DNA from: Aureimonas sp. OT7
GTDB taxonomy: Bacteria; Pseudomonadota; Alphaproteobacteria; Rhizobiales; Rhizobiaceae
Length of the DNA stretch: 64,000 bases
Assembly: GCF_014844055.1 (NCBI RefSeq)
Contig: NZ_CP062167.1
Span: 1,999,501-2,063,500, forward strand
Direction: 5' to 3'
The position numbers were made by a program, and so were the translations under genes. The notes beneath the pieces were generated by a model. The model was given only the letters and a program-made list of their open reading frames with translations, had not been told where the DNA came from and did no database searches. Shown here one piece after another: positions 47,683 through 56,313 of the stretch. Each line of letters opens with the position of its first letter. Position 1 is the stretch's first letter.

Positions 47683-48783
47683 TCAGGCCGGATCGCCCAG
47701 CGTATCGGCCATCCGTGCGCCGCGCATGCCCATCGGCTTCGGAGGGCTTTTCGTCGTGTCCAGCGCGGTCTGGTGCTCCATCTCGGCGTTCAGCTCCGCC
47801 CCCAGGAGCACCACCATGGCCGATACCCACATCCAGGTCATGAAGCCGATGGCAGCACCGAGCGAGCCGTAGGTCTCGTCATAGGAGCCGAAATTCTGCG
47901 CATACCAGGAGAAGGCGATGGAGAACGCCACCCACAGGACAGCCGCCACCACGGCGCCCCAGGAAACCCAGCGCCAGCGCGCGCGGACACGGCTGGGCCC
48001 GAACCGGTAGATGATCGAAAGCCCGCCCGCGACGACGGCCAGAAGGATCGGCCAGCGCAACAGAAGGAGCCAGCCTTCGACAGGGCCAAGGCGCAGGAAA
48101 TCCAGGACGAGGGGCAGCAGGATGACGCCGGAGAGCGCCAGTATCAGGAACAGGATCGTGGCAAGGGTGAAGCCGAGCGTGACCAGCGTCAGCACCACGA
48201 AGCTGCGCTTCTCTTCCTCTTCGTAGACGATGTTCATCGCATCGAAGAGCGTCTTCATGCCGGCATTGGCGCTCCACAGCGCGATGCCGAGACCGAAGAC
48301 AAGTCCGAATCCGAGCTGGCTTGTGCCCTTGCTGGCAACGCGCTGCATCTGCTCGCCGATGATCTCCATCGCGCCCGATGGCAGGACATCGTTGAGCACC
48401 TGCAGCTGTGAGTTGAGCGCCGCCGCATCGGTAAACAGGCCATAGATGGAGACGAGAGCGGTGATGGCCGGAAAGATCGCCAGCAGGGCATAAAAGGTCA
48501 CTCCCGCCGCAACGAGCATCAGCCGGTCGTTCATGAACTCCTGGACGGTGCGCCACAGGATATCCTTCCAACCCTTGGCCGGGATCTGCTGCGGCCGTAT
48601 CACCTGGCGGCCATGCGGATCGGCCAGCGGGTCGTGGCGGTTCGGCGTTCGGGTCTGTCGTTCGGCGTTGCGTACATCCTGGCCGACCGTCCAGGCGATT
48701 GCGCCGATGGATGCGATAGAGGCGATACCAGCCGCGATGCCCGCCCAGTTCGCCGCTGTCCGGCTGTTCCGATGATTCCGCAA
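47683..48783 (-). CDS. YihY/BrkB family inner-membrane protein
   Basis: A 366-residue membrane protein with about six hydrophobic segments. Family marks are FMNDRLMLVAAGVTFYALLAIFPAI, ALWSANAGMKTLFDAMNIVYEE and SLGAAIGFMTWMWVSAMVVLLGAELNAEME. Formerly called ribonuclease BN by error; members are polytopic membrane proteins of unresolved function. An N-terminal hydrophobic segment (residues 10-32) and a basic stretch precede the conserved core. Confidence 0.9.
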   Translation of the reverse strand: MRNHRNSRTAANWAGIAAGIASIASIGAIAWTVGQDVRNAERQTRTPNRHDPLADPHGRQVIRPQQIPAKGWKDILWRTVQEFMNDRLMLVAAGVTFYALLAIFPAITALVSIYGLFTDAAALNSQLQVLNDVLPSGAMEIIGEQMQRVASKGTSQLGFGLVFGLGIALWSANAGMKTLFDAMNIVYEEEEKRSFVVLTLVTLGFTLATILFLILALSGVILLPLVLDFLRLGPVEGWLLLLRWPILLAVVAGGLSIIYRFGPSRVRARWRWVSWGAVVAAVLWVAFSIAFSWYAQNFGSYDETYGSLGAAIGFMTWMWVSAMVVLLGAELNAEMEHQTALDTTKSPPKPMGMRGARMADTLGDPA

Positions 48784-48816
48784 AAGCCCGTTCCCCGTCC
48801 TACGCCGAATGGAGGC

Positions 48817-49731
48817 TCAACGCATTACGCCGTGAAGCGATCCATCCCCCTGGCGCGCCACCAGAAGGTCCATCAGGCTTCGGGTGGCCCGCGTGTGGTG
48901 CCGCTCTCGATGAAGGAGCGCCGTGAACGCCCGGCCCATATGCGGGATGGCGATGGCCCGCACGCGGCCGGCCGCCACGGCAAGTTCCACAGCCCGGCCC
49001 GACAGCACGCTGGCCGCATCGCTGCTCATCACGGCGGCGAGGATGGATTCGTTGGAAGGTTCTTCCAGCATGACGCGCAGCCGATGCAGGGCAATGCCGT
49101 GGCTGGCGAGATGCTCCTCGAAACGGGCGCGCGTGCCGGATCCCGGTTCGCGCAGCACCCAATCCGTCTCGCCATAGCGCCCTGTGTCGATGCGTTTCAG
49201 CCCGGCCCAGGGGTGCCCGATCCCCACGACAAGGCACAATTCGTCGTCCGCGACCTTGGTTGCCTTCAGAGCGGGCTCGTCTACCAGGCCCTCGACCACG
49301 CCGATATCCGCCTCGCCCTGCAGGAGAGCATGGGCAGCCTGCCGGGTATTGCCGACCGTCAGTTCCACCTGCACACGCGGATACAGCGTCCGCAGCCGGA
49401 CCAGGTGCGGCGGCAGCCAGTAGCTGGCAACCGTCTGGCTGGCATGGATGCGCACCCGGCCCATCACCTGATCGCTCCAGTCGGCCAGCGAAAGCTCCGC
49501 TGTCTCCACCCGCGCCAGGATCGCCCGTGCTTCGTCCACGAAATGCCGGCCGGCCTCCGTCAGTTGAATCCGCCTGCCGACCCGGTCGAAGAAGCGGACG
49601 GCGTAGCGCGCCTCAAGAGCCGCCACCGAGGCGCTGACGGCGGATTGGGTCAGGTTGAGCGCCGCGGCTGCGCGGGTCATGTGCTGACTATGCGCGACGG
49701 CCAGGAAAATGCGCAGCTGTTCGAGCGTCAT
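48817..49731 (-). CDS. LysR-type transcriptional regulator (YeiE/CysB-like)
   Basis: A 304-residue LysR protein. Residues 1-60 hold the winged helix (LEQLRIFLAVAHSQHMTRAA, LNLTQSAVSASVAALEAR), followed by the linker helix and a two-lobed effector domain. Divergent arrangement with a YeiH-like putative anion exporter is the classical yeiE-yeiH layout, so it most likely controls that gene. YeiE has been linked with sulfite in enterobacteria, which would fit the sulfite-producing operon about 7 kb away; this is inference. Confidence 0.9.
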   Translation of the reverse strand: MTLEQLRIFLAVAHSQHMTRAAAALNLTQSAVSASVAALEARYAVRFFDRVGRRIQLTEAGRHFVDEARAILARVETAELSLADWSDQVMGRVRIHASQTVASYWLPPHLVRLRTLYPRVQVELTVGNTRQAAHALLQGEADIGVVEGLVDEPALKATKVADDELCLVVGIGHPWAGLKRIDTGRYGETDWVLREPGSGTRARFEEHLASHGIALHRLRVMLEEPSNESILAAVMSSDAASVLSGRAVELAVAAGRVRAIAIPHMGRAFTALLHRERHHTRATRSLMDLLVARQGDGSLHGVMR

Positions 49732-49739
49732 GCGTACAC

Positions 49740-49793
49740 CTATCGATAAAATCGATCGAAACGAGAATAATTATCCGTTGGATTTGTTGATAG
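49740..49793. promoter_or_regulatory. Candidate LysR operator region
   Basis: In the 109 bases between the LysR and YeiH-like genes are a palindrome ATCGAT-AAA-ATCGAT (49742-49756) and a wider inverted repeat CTATC (49740-49744) / GATAG (49789-49793). LysR proteins usually bind T-N11-A type dyads in exactly this place. Confidence 0.45.
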
Positions 49794-49840
49794 GGGCGCA
49801 GCACATTTGGATGGATTTTCCACGATCGGACCATTTGACG

Positions 49841-50905
49841 ATGACAATCGACCGCCATCCCGGAAATATACGCAAAACAGCACCCGTATTGCCCGCTGTC
49901 AGGCAAAATGACGTCCTGCGTTTTCTGGCGTCGATCCTGCCGGGGCTTGCGTTGACATTCGGCATCGCGCTTGTCGCGCTTCTGGTCCAGCGTCTGTCGG
50001 GCATCGCGGCGCTCAGCCCTCTGATCGTGGCCATCGTGCTCGGCATGGCCATCCGGAACGTGGCGGGCCCCATCGCCATCGCCAAGCCGGGGATCACCTT
50101 TTCGCTGCGGCGCGTCTTACGCTTCGCCATCGTGCTGCTGGGCATGCAACTCACGATCTGGCAGGTGATGGAAATCGGCCCGACGGGCTTTGCAATCATC
50201 GTCGCGACGCTCGTCTCCAGTTTCGTATTCATCAAGGCTACCGGGCGCGCGCTCGGCGTGGACCGCAAGCTGGCCGAACTGATCGCGGCGGGCACATCCA
50301 TATGCGGCGCCTCGGCGGTGATCGCCACCAATACGGTGACGCGTGCCCATGAAGAGGACGTCGCCTACGCCATCGCCTGCGTGACGGTGTTCGGCTCCAT
50401 CGCCATGCTGCTACTGCCGGTGCTGGCGCCGATGCTGGACCTTGCTCCCAATCTGTACGGCCTGTGGGCCGGTGCAACCATCCACGAAGTCGCTCAGGTC
50501 GTGGCGGCGGCCTTTCAAGGGGGCGAGGTTGCGGGCCAGTTCGGCACGGTTGCCAAGCTCAGCCGCGTCATGCTGCTGGCGCCGCTCATCCTGGCCCTCG
50601 GCTTCATGCAGATGCGCCGCGCGCGCAGCGAGCCGCAAGGCGGCGCCGGCGTCCCCGTTCCCTGGTTCGTCTTCGGCTTCATCGCGATGATGCTGGTGAA
50701 CAGCGTCGTCAGCGTGCCGGCCGACATTCACTCCGGCATCGTCACCGCAACGAGTTTCCTGCTGGCCGCGGCTCTTGCGGCGATGGGACTGGAAACCGAC
50801 ATCGGCAAGCTGCGCGCAAAGGGCATTCGCCCGCTGGCGCTGGGCGCCATCGGAACCGTGTTCATCACCGGTTTCGGCCTGACGCTGATCCTCCTGTTCA
50901 TGTAA
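49841..50905 (+). CDS. YeiH/UPF0324 family putative sulfate or sulfite exporter
   Basis: A 354-residue membrane protein with about ten hydrophobic segments. Family marks are LPGLALTFGIALVALLVQRL, GITFSLRRVLRFAIVLLGMQLT, LIAAGTSICGASAVIATNTV and GLWAGATIHEVAQVVAAAF. Proteins of this family are annotated putative sulfate exporters, though transport data are sparse. The start is uncertain: ATG 49841 is used, ATG 49811 would add ten residues, and neither has a strong ribosome binding site. Confidence 0.88.
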   Translation: MTIDRHPGNIRKTAPVLPAVRQNDVLRFLASILPGLALTFGIALVALLVQRLSGIAALSPLIVAIVLGMAIRNVAGPIAIAKPGITFSLRRVLRFAIVLLGMQLTIWQVMEIGPTGFAIIVATLVSSFVFIKATGRALGVDRKLAELIAAGTSICGASAVIATNTVTRAHEEDVAYAIACVTVFGSIAMLLLPVLAPMLDLAPNLYGLWAGATIHEVAQVVAAAFQGGEVAGQFGTVAKLSRVMLLAPLILALGFMQMRRARSEPQGGAGVPVPWFVFGFIAMMLVNSVVSVPADIHSGIVTATSFLLAAALAAMGLETDIGKLRAKGIRPLALGAIGTVFITGFGLTLILLFM

Positions 50906-51248
50906 GGCGCAGGGCGCGTATACGGGCGATGGCACTGCCCGCAAGCGCGCCAAGGCAGGCCCCCGCCGCCTTGAAGAGAGCATCGTCCACCCGGCCATGA
51001 CGGCCCGGAACGAGGTTCTGCAAAACCTCCAGGCCAACCGACCCGACCACGAGCAGGCCCAGCACAAGCGGAATGCGCTTCGGGTAGGCTGCACCGAACA
51101 GGACGCCCAGAACCAGATAGGCGCCGAGCCGCTCGATATTGACCGGCGCGGAGGACACGGGCCGCATGGAGATGGGGCTCAGCGTCACGAAGGCGATGAG
51201 GGCGAGCGCGCCCCATGCGGCGACCTTGACGAGGATCTTCAGCTTCAT
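50898..51248 (-). CDS. VanZ-like family membrane protein
   Basis: A 116-residue protein with three or four membrane segments. The motif NIERLGAYLVLGVLFGAAYP and GLEVLQNLVPGRHGRVDDALFKAAGACLG agree with the VanZ-like family (E..Q...PGR...D). Its tail overlaps the end of the YeiH-like gene by 8 bases on the opposite strand. The function of stand-alone VanZ proteins outside resistance clusters is unknown. The ATG at 51248 is chosen since it precedes a typical signal-anchor segment. Confidence 0.8.
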   Translation of the reverse strand: MKLKILVKVAAWGALALIAFVTLSPISMRPVSSAPVNIERLGAYLVLGVLFGAAYPKRIPLVLGLLVVGSVGLEVLQNLVPGRHGRVDDALFKAAGACLGALAGSAIARIRALRLT

Positions 51249-51274
51249 GTGTTCCGGTATGGACCGGAACGCCG

Positions 51275-51862
51275 CTATCGGCAATTGCGCAATTGCGCTT
51301 CGTACCGGTTGGCCATCGTAGCGGTGCGGCGCGCCGCGCCCTGTATGGCGCTGTTGCTGCGCCAACTGCCGCGCGCATAGCCGGCATGCCCCGAGTAATA
51401 GGCGAGATAGAGGTTGTACGGGTCGGTGCGGCTGATGCCGTTCCGCCGATGGCTTGTATAATGATACCAGCCGACGAAATGGATCGCGTCGGAAAAATCG
51501 CTGCGGCGGGCCATGCTTCGCCCCGTGCTGCGCTTGTACTCTTCCCAGGTGCCGTCAAGCGCCTGCGCATAGCCGTAGGCCGTGGATTTGCGCTTCCATG
51601 GAATGAACCCCAGAAGCTTGGTGCGCTGCGGACGGGCGCGCGCCTCGAAGTTGGATTCGGCCTGGATCGTCGCCATCAGGATCGGCACGGGTACACCGAA
51701 CTCCTGGCGGGTACGCTCGGCGGCGCGCTCCCAATTATTGAAGAGGCCACCCTTCTGCTGGAAGATCGCACAGCTATTGGCGGTGTTGGTGGGTGCGGAG
51801 GCGCATGCAGCCAGCGGCAGGACAAGCGCGAGCAACAGATACTGCTTGGCAACTCTTATCAT
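51275..51862 (-). CDS. Lytic transglycosylase (SLT domain) lipoprotein
   Basis: A 195-residue protein. The signal peptide ends with lipobox LAAC (Cys20). The SLT fold has the catalytic Glu69 in MATIQAESNFEA, followed by AYGYAQALDGTWEEYK and the segment AYYSGHAGYARGSW. It would cleave peptidoglycan glycan strands at the outer membrane, forming anhydromuropeptides. It lies 26 bases upstream of the VanZ-like gene on the same strand, so they may be co-transcribed. Confidence 0.9.
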   Translation of the reverse strand: MIRVAKQYLLLALVLPLAACASAPTNTANSCAIFQQKGGLFNNWERAAERTRQEFGVPVPILMATIQAESNFEARARPQRTKLLGFIPWKRKSTAYGYAQALDGTWEEYKRSTGRSMARRSDFSDAIHFVGWYHYTSHRRNGISRTDPYNLYLAYYSGHAGYARGSWRSNSAIQGAARRTATMANRYEAQLRNCR

Positions 51863-51955
51863 GCGGGCAGGGTAGGGCATCGCGCTTAACGGCCTGTTTC
51901 GCCATTCGTTAGAATTGCTTGGCTTTGGTTAAGGTTCGGGCGTAAAGCGCTTTGC

Positions 51956-52855
51956 ATGAGCGCATCGACCATGCCCCTGCGGCACCTGTTCCTGGCCCTC
52001 TGCGTCGTCGCGGTGTGGGGAACGAACTTCGTCATCATCCGCATCGGGCTGGATCACCTGCCACCGCTGCTCTTCGCAACGCTTCGCTTCGTGCTGGCGG
52101 CCTTTCCGCTGGTCTTCTTCCTGCCGCGCCCGCGGACCGCGCCCGGCAATCTGGCGGCCTACGGAATCCTGATCGGCGCCGGCCAGTTCGGCATCCTCTT
52201 CATGGCCATGCGGGGGCACATTTCGCCGGGGCTGGCCTCGCTTGTCATTCAATGCCAGGTCTTCTTCACGATCGGGCTCGCCATCGTGCTGACGGGCGAA
52301 AAGGTGCGCGGCTTCCAATGGGCGGCGCTGCTGCTTGCAGCCAGCGGCATCGTCGTCATCGCACTCAATACGGACGGCGATACGAGCCTTCTCGGCCTGT
52401 GTCTCGTGCTGGTGGCCGCGATGTGCTGGGCCAGCGGCAACATCGTCGCCAAGCGCAGCGGGGTCACCGACATGCTCCCCTATGTGGTCTGGTCCTGCCT
52501 GTTCGCCATCCCGCCGCTCGCCGCGCTCAGCCTCATGCTGGAAGGATGGCCCGCCATCCGCGCCGGGCTTGCCAATGCGGATCCCTACACATGGGCAGCC
52601 GTGCTCTGGCAAAGCGTGGGCAATACGATGTTCGGCTACGGCGCGTGGGCCTTCCTGCTGGGGCGTTACCCCGCCGCGACGGTGACGCCTTTGGCGCTGC
52701 TCGTGCCTGTCTTCGGCATGGGTGCTTCCTACGCCTTTCTGGGCGAGCCGCTACCGGCGTGGAAGCTTGGAGCGGCCGGACTGGTGCTGTGCGGGTTGGC
52801 GGTGGGAATTCTCTATCCGCGCTGGCAAGCGAGGCGCCTGGCCCGGCAGGCCTGA
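51956..52855 (+). CDS. EamA family (DMT) transporter
   Basis: A 299-residue protein with ten membrane segments in two EamA repeats (start FLALCVVAVWGTNFVIIRIG; second repeat at about 150). It is of the YedA/RarD-like drug/metabolite exporter group; in E. coli the closest by pattern is EamA itself, an exporter of cysteine pathway metabolites. The C-terminal 38 codons and 45 bases beyond the stop are repeated in tandem downstream (52902-53062). Divergent from the transglycosylase gene. Confidence 0.92.
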   Translation: MSASTMPLRHLFLALCVVAVWGTNFVIIRIGLDHLPPLLFATLRFVLAAFPLVFFLPRPRTAPGNLAAYGILIGAGQFGILFMAMRGHISPGLASLVIQCQVFFTIGLAIVLTGEKVRGFQWAALLLAASGIVVIALNTDGDTSLLGLCLVLVAAMCWASGNIVAKRSGVTDMLPYVVWSCLFAIPPLAALSLMLEGWPAIRAGLANADPYTWAAVLWQSVGNTMFGYGAWAFLLGRYPAATVTPLALLVPVFGMGASYAFLGEPLPAWKLGAAGLVLCGLAVGILYPRWQARRLARQA

Positions 52856-53062
52856 GAAGGCCCCGGCATGGCAGGCCTGGGAGCCTGCCGCCATCCCGTC
52901 TGGGCGAGCCGCTACCGGCGTGGAAGCTTGGAGCGGCAGGACTGGTGCTGTGCGGGTTGGCGGTGGGAATTCTTTATCCGCGCTGGCGAGCGAGGCGCCT
53001 GGCCTGGCAGGCCTGAGAAGGCCACGGCATGGCAGGCCCATGAGCCTGCCGCCATCCCGAGG
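52741..53062 (+). repeat. 161-base tandem duplication of the 3' end of the EamA transporter gene
   Basis: Unit 1 (52741-52901) covers the last 115 bases of the gene and 46 bases downstream; unit 2 (52902-53062) repeats it with about eight substitutions. In unit 2 the copied coding part retains its stop but has no start; two of four coding differences would change residues (Gln to Arg, Arg to Trp). Each unit ends with a GGCAGGC/GCCTGCC hairpin. The second copy has evidently drifted without constraint. Confidence 0.9.
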
Positions 53063-53165
53063 ATGGCCGAGACCGCCGAACGCCGTCGGGACCGAGGATG
53101 CCGGTAAAACCACCTGCGACCGAAATCGCGGCCTGTAAGCCGCATACTGGAATAAAATGGGAATA

Positions 53166-53240
53166 TGGTACGCCCAAGGGGAATCGAACCCCTGTTTGCG
53201 CCGTGAAAGGGCGCCGTCCTAACCGCTAGACGATGGGCGC
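53166..53240 (-). tRNA. tRNA-Glu (anticodon TTC)
   Basis: On the minus strand the cloverleaf runs from GCGCCCA at 53240 to TGGGCGTA, followed by an encoded CCA (53166-53168). The anticodon loop CTTTCAC gives anticodon TTC (53205-53207); the T arm AGGGGTTCGATTCCCCT is canonical. Confidence 0.97.
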
Positions 53241-53250
53241 GGCACGAGGG

Positions 53251-53279
53251 TGTATAGGGTGAGTCGTTTTCCGACGCAA
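53251..53279 (-). promoter_or_regulatory. Promoter of tRNA-Glu
   Basis: A -35 TTGCGT (53274-53279) and -10 TATACA (53251-53256) are separated by 17 bases, with the tRNA starting 11 bases after the -10. Good fit to a housekeeping sigma promoter. Confidence 0.6.
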
Positions 53280-53293
53280 CCCGCCCGGAAAAC

Positions 53294-53779
53294 TTATTTG
53301 GCCCCGTTTCCAACCAGCGGGTGGTGCACGCGATCACCCGGCTCTACGCCGTATTCGGCGGCGGCACCGCCATTCAACTCGAGCACGTAGCGTATCGGCT
53401 CACCGGAGGGGATGGGCGTCAGCGACAGGGGCGTTGCATGGCGGGCGACCCGGGCGACGGTGCCGTCCTGCCGAATGAAGAGCATGTCGAGGGGGATAAG
53501 CGTGTTCTTCATCCACATCGACACCTCGCGCGTCTCTCCGAAGTCGAAGAGCATGCCGTGGTCTTCATCCATGCTGTTGCGGTTCATCAGTCCGGTCGCC
53601 CGGCTTTCCGGCGTATCGGCGATTTCGACGGAGATGCGATGCGCGCCGCTGCCGGTGAGCAGGGTTGCCGTGGACCCGATGGAGCCGGAGGTGAAGACGA
53701 AATAGGAGACGACCGCGAGAACGAGAATGAAGGCGCCGGCGATCAGCCGGTTACGACGCCCCTCGGTGGTGGATGACAT
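53294..53779 (-). CDS. DUF192 family membrane-anchored protein
   Basis: A 161-residue protein with one N-terminal membrane segment (residues about 11-30). The DUF192 domain is recognised by RATGLMNRNSMDEDHGMLFDF, VSMWMKNTLIPLDMLFI and the end ELNGGAAAEYGVEPGDRV. The domain occurs in all bacterial groups; its role is unknown. The start overlaps the stop of the cold-shock gene (TGATG), so the two are translationally coupled, a pairing often seen in Alphaproteobacteria. Confidence 0.9.
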   Translation of the reverse strand: MSSTTEGRRNRLIAGAFILVLAVVSYFVFTSGSIGSTATLLTGSGAHRISVEIADTPESRATGLMNRNSMDEDHGMLFDFGETREVSMWMKNTLIPLDMLFIRQDGTVARVARHATPLSLTPIPSGEPIRYVLELNGGAAAEYGVEPGDRVHHPLVGNGAK

Positions 53780-54351
53780 CAATGCTCTACCCTGTTGCCC
53801 GCCCCCGAGGCCGGCCGGATCTCGGCTGCCATCAGGCCCTTGGCCCCGTTGCCGAAGCGTACGAACACTTCCTGGCCGGGGCGCAGTTCGGTCATGCCAT
53901 AGCGCCGCAACGTTTCCATGTGAATGAAAATGTCTTCCGTGCCCGCGCCGCGTGACAGAAAGCCATAGCCCTTGGTGCGGTTGAACCACTTCACGGTGGC
54001 CAGCTCCAGATCGCTGGTCGGCTCCACTTTCAGGCGGGTTCGGGCCGGCGGCATCTGGGACGGGTGGGTGGCGGTGGACTGGTCCATGGACAGGATGCGG
54101 AAGGCCTGCAGGCCGCGCTCGCCCTGCTGGACCTCGCAGACGATGCGCGCGCCCTCGCTGACCGTCGTATATCCGTCCCGCCGAAGGCAGGTCACATGCA
54201 GCAGGATGTCGCCCGGGCCATCGTCGGGCACGATGAACCCAAAGCCTTTTGCGATATCGAACCACTTGATGTGGCCGGATACGACGATGCTGTCCACGCC
54301 ACCCGCCTCCGGTCGCAGCTCCCGTTCGGTAGAGGATGCGCGTTCTGTCAT
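53779..54351 (-). CDS. Double cold-shock domain protein
   Basis: A 190-residue protein with two CSD domains, at about 24-90 ([29 protein letters not shown]) and 115-180 ([29 protein letters not shown]). Both RNP motifs (KGFGFI, KGYGFL) are intact, so it should bind RNA or single-stranded DNA. The family of double-CSD proteins is typical of Rhizobiales. ATG 54351 is taken as start; a longer frame exists but lacks CSD similarity. Confidence 0.92.
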   Translation of the reverse strand: MTERASSTERELRPEAGGVDSIVVSGHIKWFDIAKGFGFIVPDDGPGDILLHVTCLRRDGYTTVSEGARIVCEVQQGERGLQAFRILSMDQSTATHPSQMPPARTRLKVEPTSDLELATVKWFNRTKGYGFLSRGAGTEDIFIHMETLRRYGMTELRPGQEVFVRFGNGAKGLMAAEIRPASGAGNRVEH

Positions 54352-54620
54352 CACAAAGGTCCGCCGTGCTGTCCAAGCCGAATCAAGCATGAATGCGGCC
54401 ACGCGCCAAGCCGTTTTGTCAGCGCGTAGGCCGTGTGCCCGATCCCTGCGCACATATCGGCGATTTGTGGCAAGGCAAGGTGCGCGCATCCCCCGCTTCC
54501 AACGCGCCGAAAGCCTGGCGTATGGTTTGCCGCCGTGCGATGCAGTCCATCTTTGCCGCGCGGCGGGGGACGCTCTACTTGTGGCGGCGAACCTTCAACG
54601 CATACAGGGAAGTGGGTATC

Positions 54621-55061
54621 ATGCGCTATCTTCATACGATGGTCCGGGTCAGCGACATCGACAAGGCCCTTGAGTTCTACGAAGGCGCCCTCGGCCTGAC
54701 CGAGGTGCGGCGGATCGAAAACGAAAAGGGCCGGTTCACGCTGGTTTTCCTGGCCGCGCCGGACGACATCGAGGCCGCCCGTCAGAACAAGGCGCCGCTG
54801 GTCGAGCTGACCTATAACTGGGATCCGGAAGAGTATTCGGGCGGCCGCAATTTCGGGCATCTCGCCTACGAGGTCGACGATATCTACGACACCTGCGCCA
54901 GGCTGCAGCAGGCCGGAATCACCATCAACCGTCCCCCGCGCGACGGACACATGGCCTTTGTCCGCTCGCCCGAGGGGATATCGATCGAGCTTCTGCAGAA
55001 GGGCGAGGCAAAGGCCCCGGCGGAGCCCTGGGCCTCCATGCAGAACACCGGTGTCTGGTAA
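54621..55061 (+). CDS. gloA: Lactoylglutathione lyase (glyoxalase I)
   Basis: A 146-residue VOC-fold enzyme that isomerises the methylglyoxal-glutathione adduct. The start [20 protein letters not shown] supplies metal ligand His5; the other ligands lie in [13 protein letters not shown] (Glu), [11 protein letters not shown] (His) and GISIELLQ (Glu). The ATG at 54621 follows a purine-rich GGGAAGTGGG. The upstream in-frame extension is rejected because it has no similarity. Confidence 0.95.
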   Translation: MRYLHTMVRVSDIDKALEFYEGALGLTEVRRIENEKGRFTLVFLAAPDDIEAARQNKAPLVELTYNWDPEEYSGGRNFGHLAYEVDDIYDTCARLQQAGITINRPPRDGHMAFVRSPEGISIELLQKGEAKAPAEPWASMQNTGVW

Positions 55062-55089
55062 CGCTATTGTTTCGCGCAAGCGTTATGGG

Positions 55090-55104
55090 TTAACTTCCGG
55101 TTGA
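55090..55104 (+). promoter_or_regulatory. CtrA-like box upstream of the YcbK gene
   Basis: TTAA-CTTCCGG-TTGA matches the CtrA consensus TTAA-N7-TTAA with one mismatch. It is 102 bases before the preferred start of the cell-wall protein gene. Single short matches occur by chance. Confidence 0.3.
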
Positions 55105-55205
55105 TCGGGCCGGAATTCGGCCCGAATGCTCATGGCATACAGCGCGGCAGCCGGCCCATGTCGGCGCTGCGCGGGGACAGGAGCGGCGTAGAAGCCGTGC
55201 CGTTA

Positions 55206-56249
55206 ATGCATGCTCTGCCTCTGGGGCGGCCGGCATGCCAGAGGGTGGAACGGATCTTGATCGGACATGGTATTTCGGGCCTGCGGTCGGCCCTGCGCAA
55301 CGGCGTCGTCCTAATGGGCATCATCGCCTTTCCCGCGCTTTCCGGTTGCATGTCCGCAATCGACGATACGTCCGCCTTCGGGTTCAACACATCAGCGCCG
55401 GTCCAAACGGAACCTGCCGTCGAAACGGCGGAGCTCAAGCCGGAAGGGCAGGACGACAAGGAACCGTCGGCCATTGAACAGCCCGCAGACCCTTCCGCCG
55501 CCACGCCCGTCCAGCCGGCGGCGGCCTCAGCAGAGAAGGCCCTGCTGAGCCGGGCATCGGCGACGGTGCCCGGGCGGCCGGCCGAAGCGCTTGCGGCATA
55601 CTCGCCGCCGGCGCAGCCCGAGCGGCAGGCCGACACCTCGCTTTTCGCCGCGCTGTCGCAGCGCGCCGAAACCGAGCAGCCGGAGCCGGAAGCCGTCGCG
55701 GAGGCCGTCGCTTCGCGCGTCGTGGTGACCCATACCGACGGCATGGGCAAGCCTTCTCCCAGTGCGGAGCTCCCCGGGGTGGACGCATCCTCGCTGTTCA
55801 AGATAGGCAAGCGAGCGTCCGTCGACAGCGAGGAGCTTCTTGACGATATCGGCGGTGAATATCAGATCGCATCGTTGGGCGGCATGGCCCGGCTGGCACC
55901 CAGCGGACTTATGGTCGCCCGCGAGGATGTGAATACAAGCTGCTTCGGAAGCGATCTGGTGCGGATGCTCCGGCAGGTCGAAAGCCGCTTCGGCAAGAAG
56001 GCCGTCATAACTTCGGGCTACCGGTCGCCGCCACACAACCGCCGCGTCGGCGGCGCCAAGGCCTCCATGCACATGGCGTGCAAGGCTGCCGATTTCCATA
56101 TTCCGGGGGTCAGCGGTGTCGAGGTTGCACGCTATGTGCGCTCTCTTCCCACACGTGGTGGCGTCGGCACCTATTGCCATACGGCTGCCATCCACATCGA
56201 CACCGGCAAGCAGCGCGACTGGAACTGGCCCTGCCGCCGGCGCAGTTGA
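55206..56249 (+). CDS. YcbK/DUF882 family peptidase M15-like cell-wall protein
   Basis: A 347-residue protein from ATG 55206 (an in-frame ATG at 55101 gives 382). A hydrophobic segment ends in LSGC, a possible lipobox. Residues about 50-220 are Ala/Pro/Glu-rich and disordered. The last 110 residues are the peptidase M15-like domain (VITSGYRSPPHNRRVGGAKASMHMACKAADFHI, a stretch holding the His/Asp zinc ligands, and AIHIDTG with the last His). It probably acts on peptidoglycan cross-links, but the activity of this branch is little known. Start is not settled. Confidence 0.82.
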   Translation: MHALPLGRPACQRVERILIGHGISGLRSALRNGVVLMGIIAFPALSGCMSAIDDTSAFGFNTSAPVQTEPAVETAELKPEGQDDKEPSAIEQPADPSAATPVQPAAASAEKALLSRASATVPGRPAEALAAYSPPAQPERQADTSLFAALSQRAETEQPEPEAVAEAVASRVVVTHTDGMGKPSPSAELPGVDASSLFKIGKRASVDSEELLDDIGGEYQIASLGGMARLAPSGLMVAREDVNTSCFGSDLVRMLRQVESRFGKKAVITSGYRSPPHNRRVGGAKASMHMACKAADFHIPGVSGVEVARYVRSLPTRGGVGTYCHTAAIHIDTGKQRDWNWPCRRRS

Positions 56250-56313
56250 TATCGCCACTTGGGAACCTTGACGACAGGCCGCGAATTTCTGGGATGTCGA
56301 AAAGGAGGCCGAC

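Noticed and set aside
52856..53016. Second copy of the EamA tail as a separate gene
   Set aside because: It has a stop but no start or ribosome binding site and lies in a different phase after a 161-base unit, so it is treated as a repeat.
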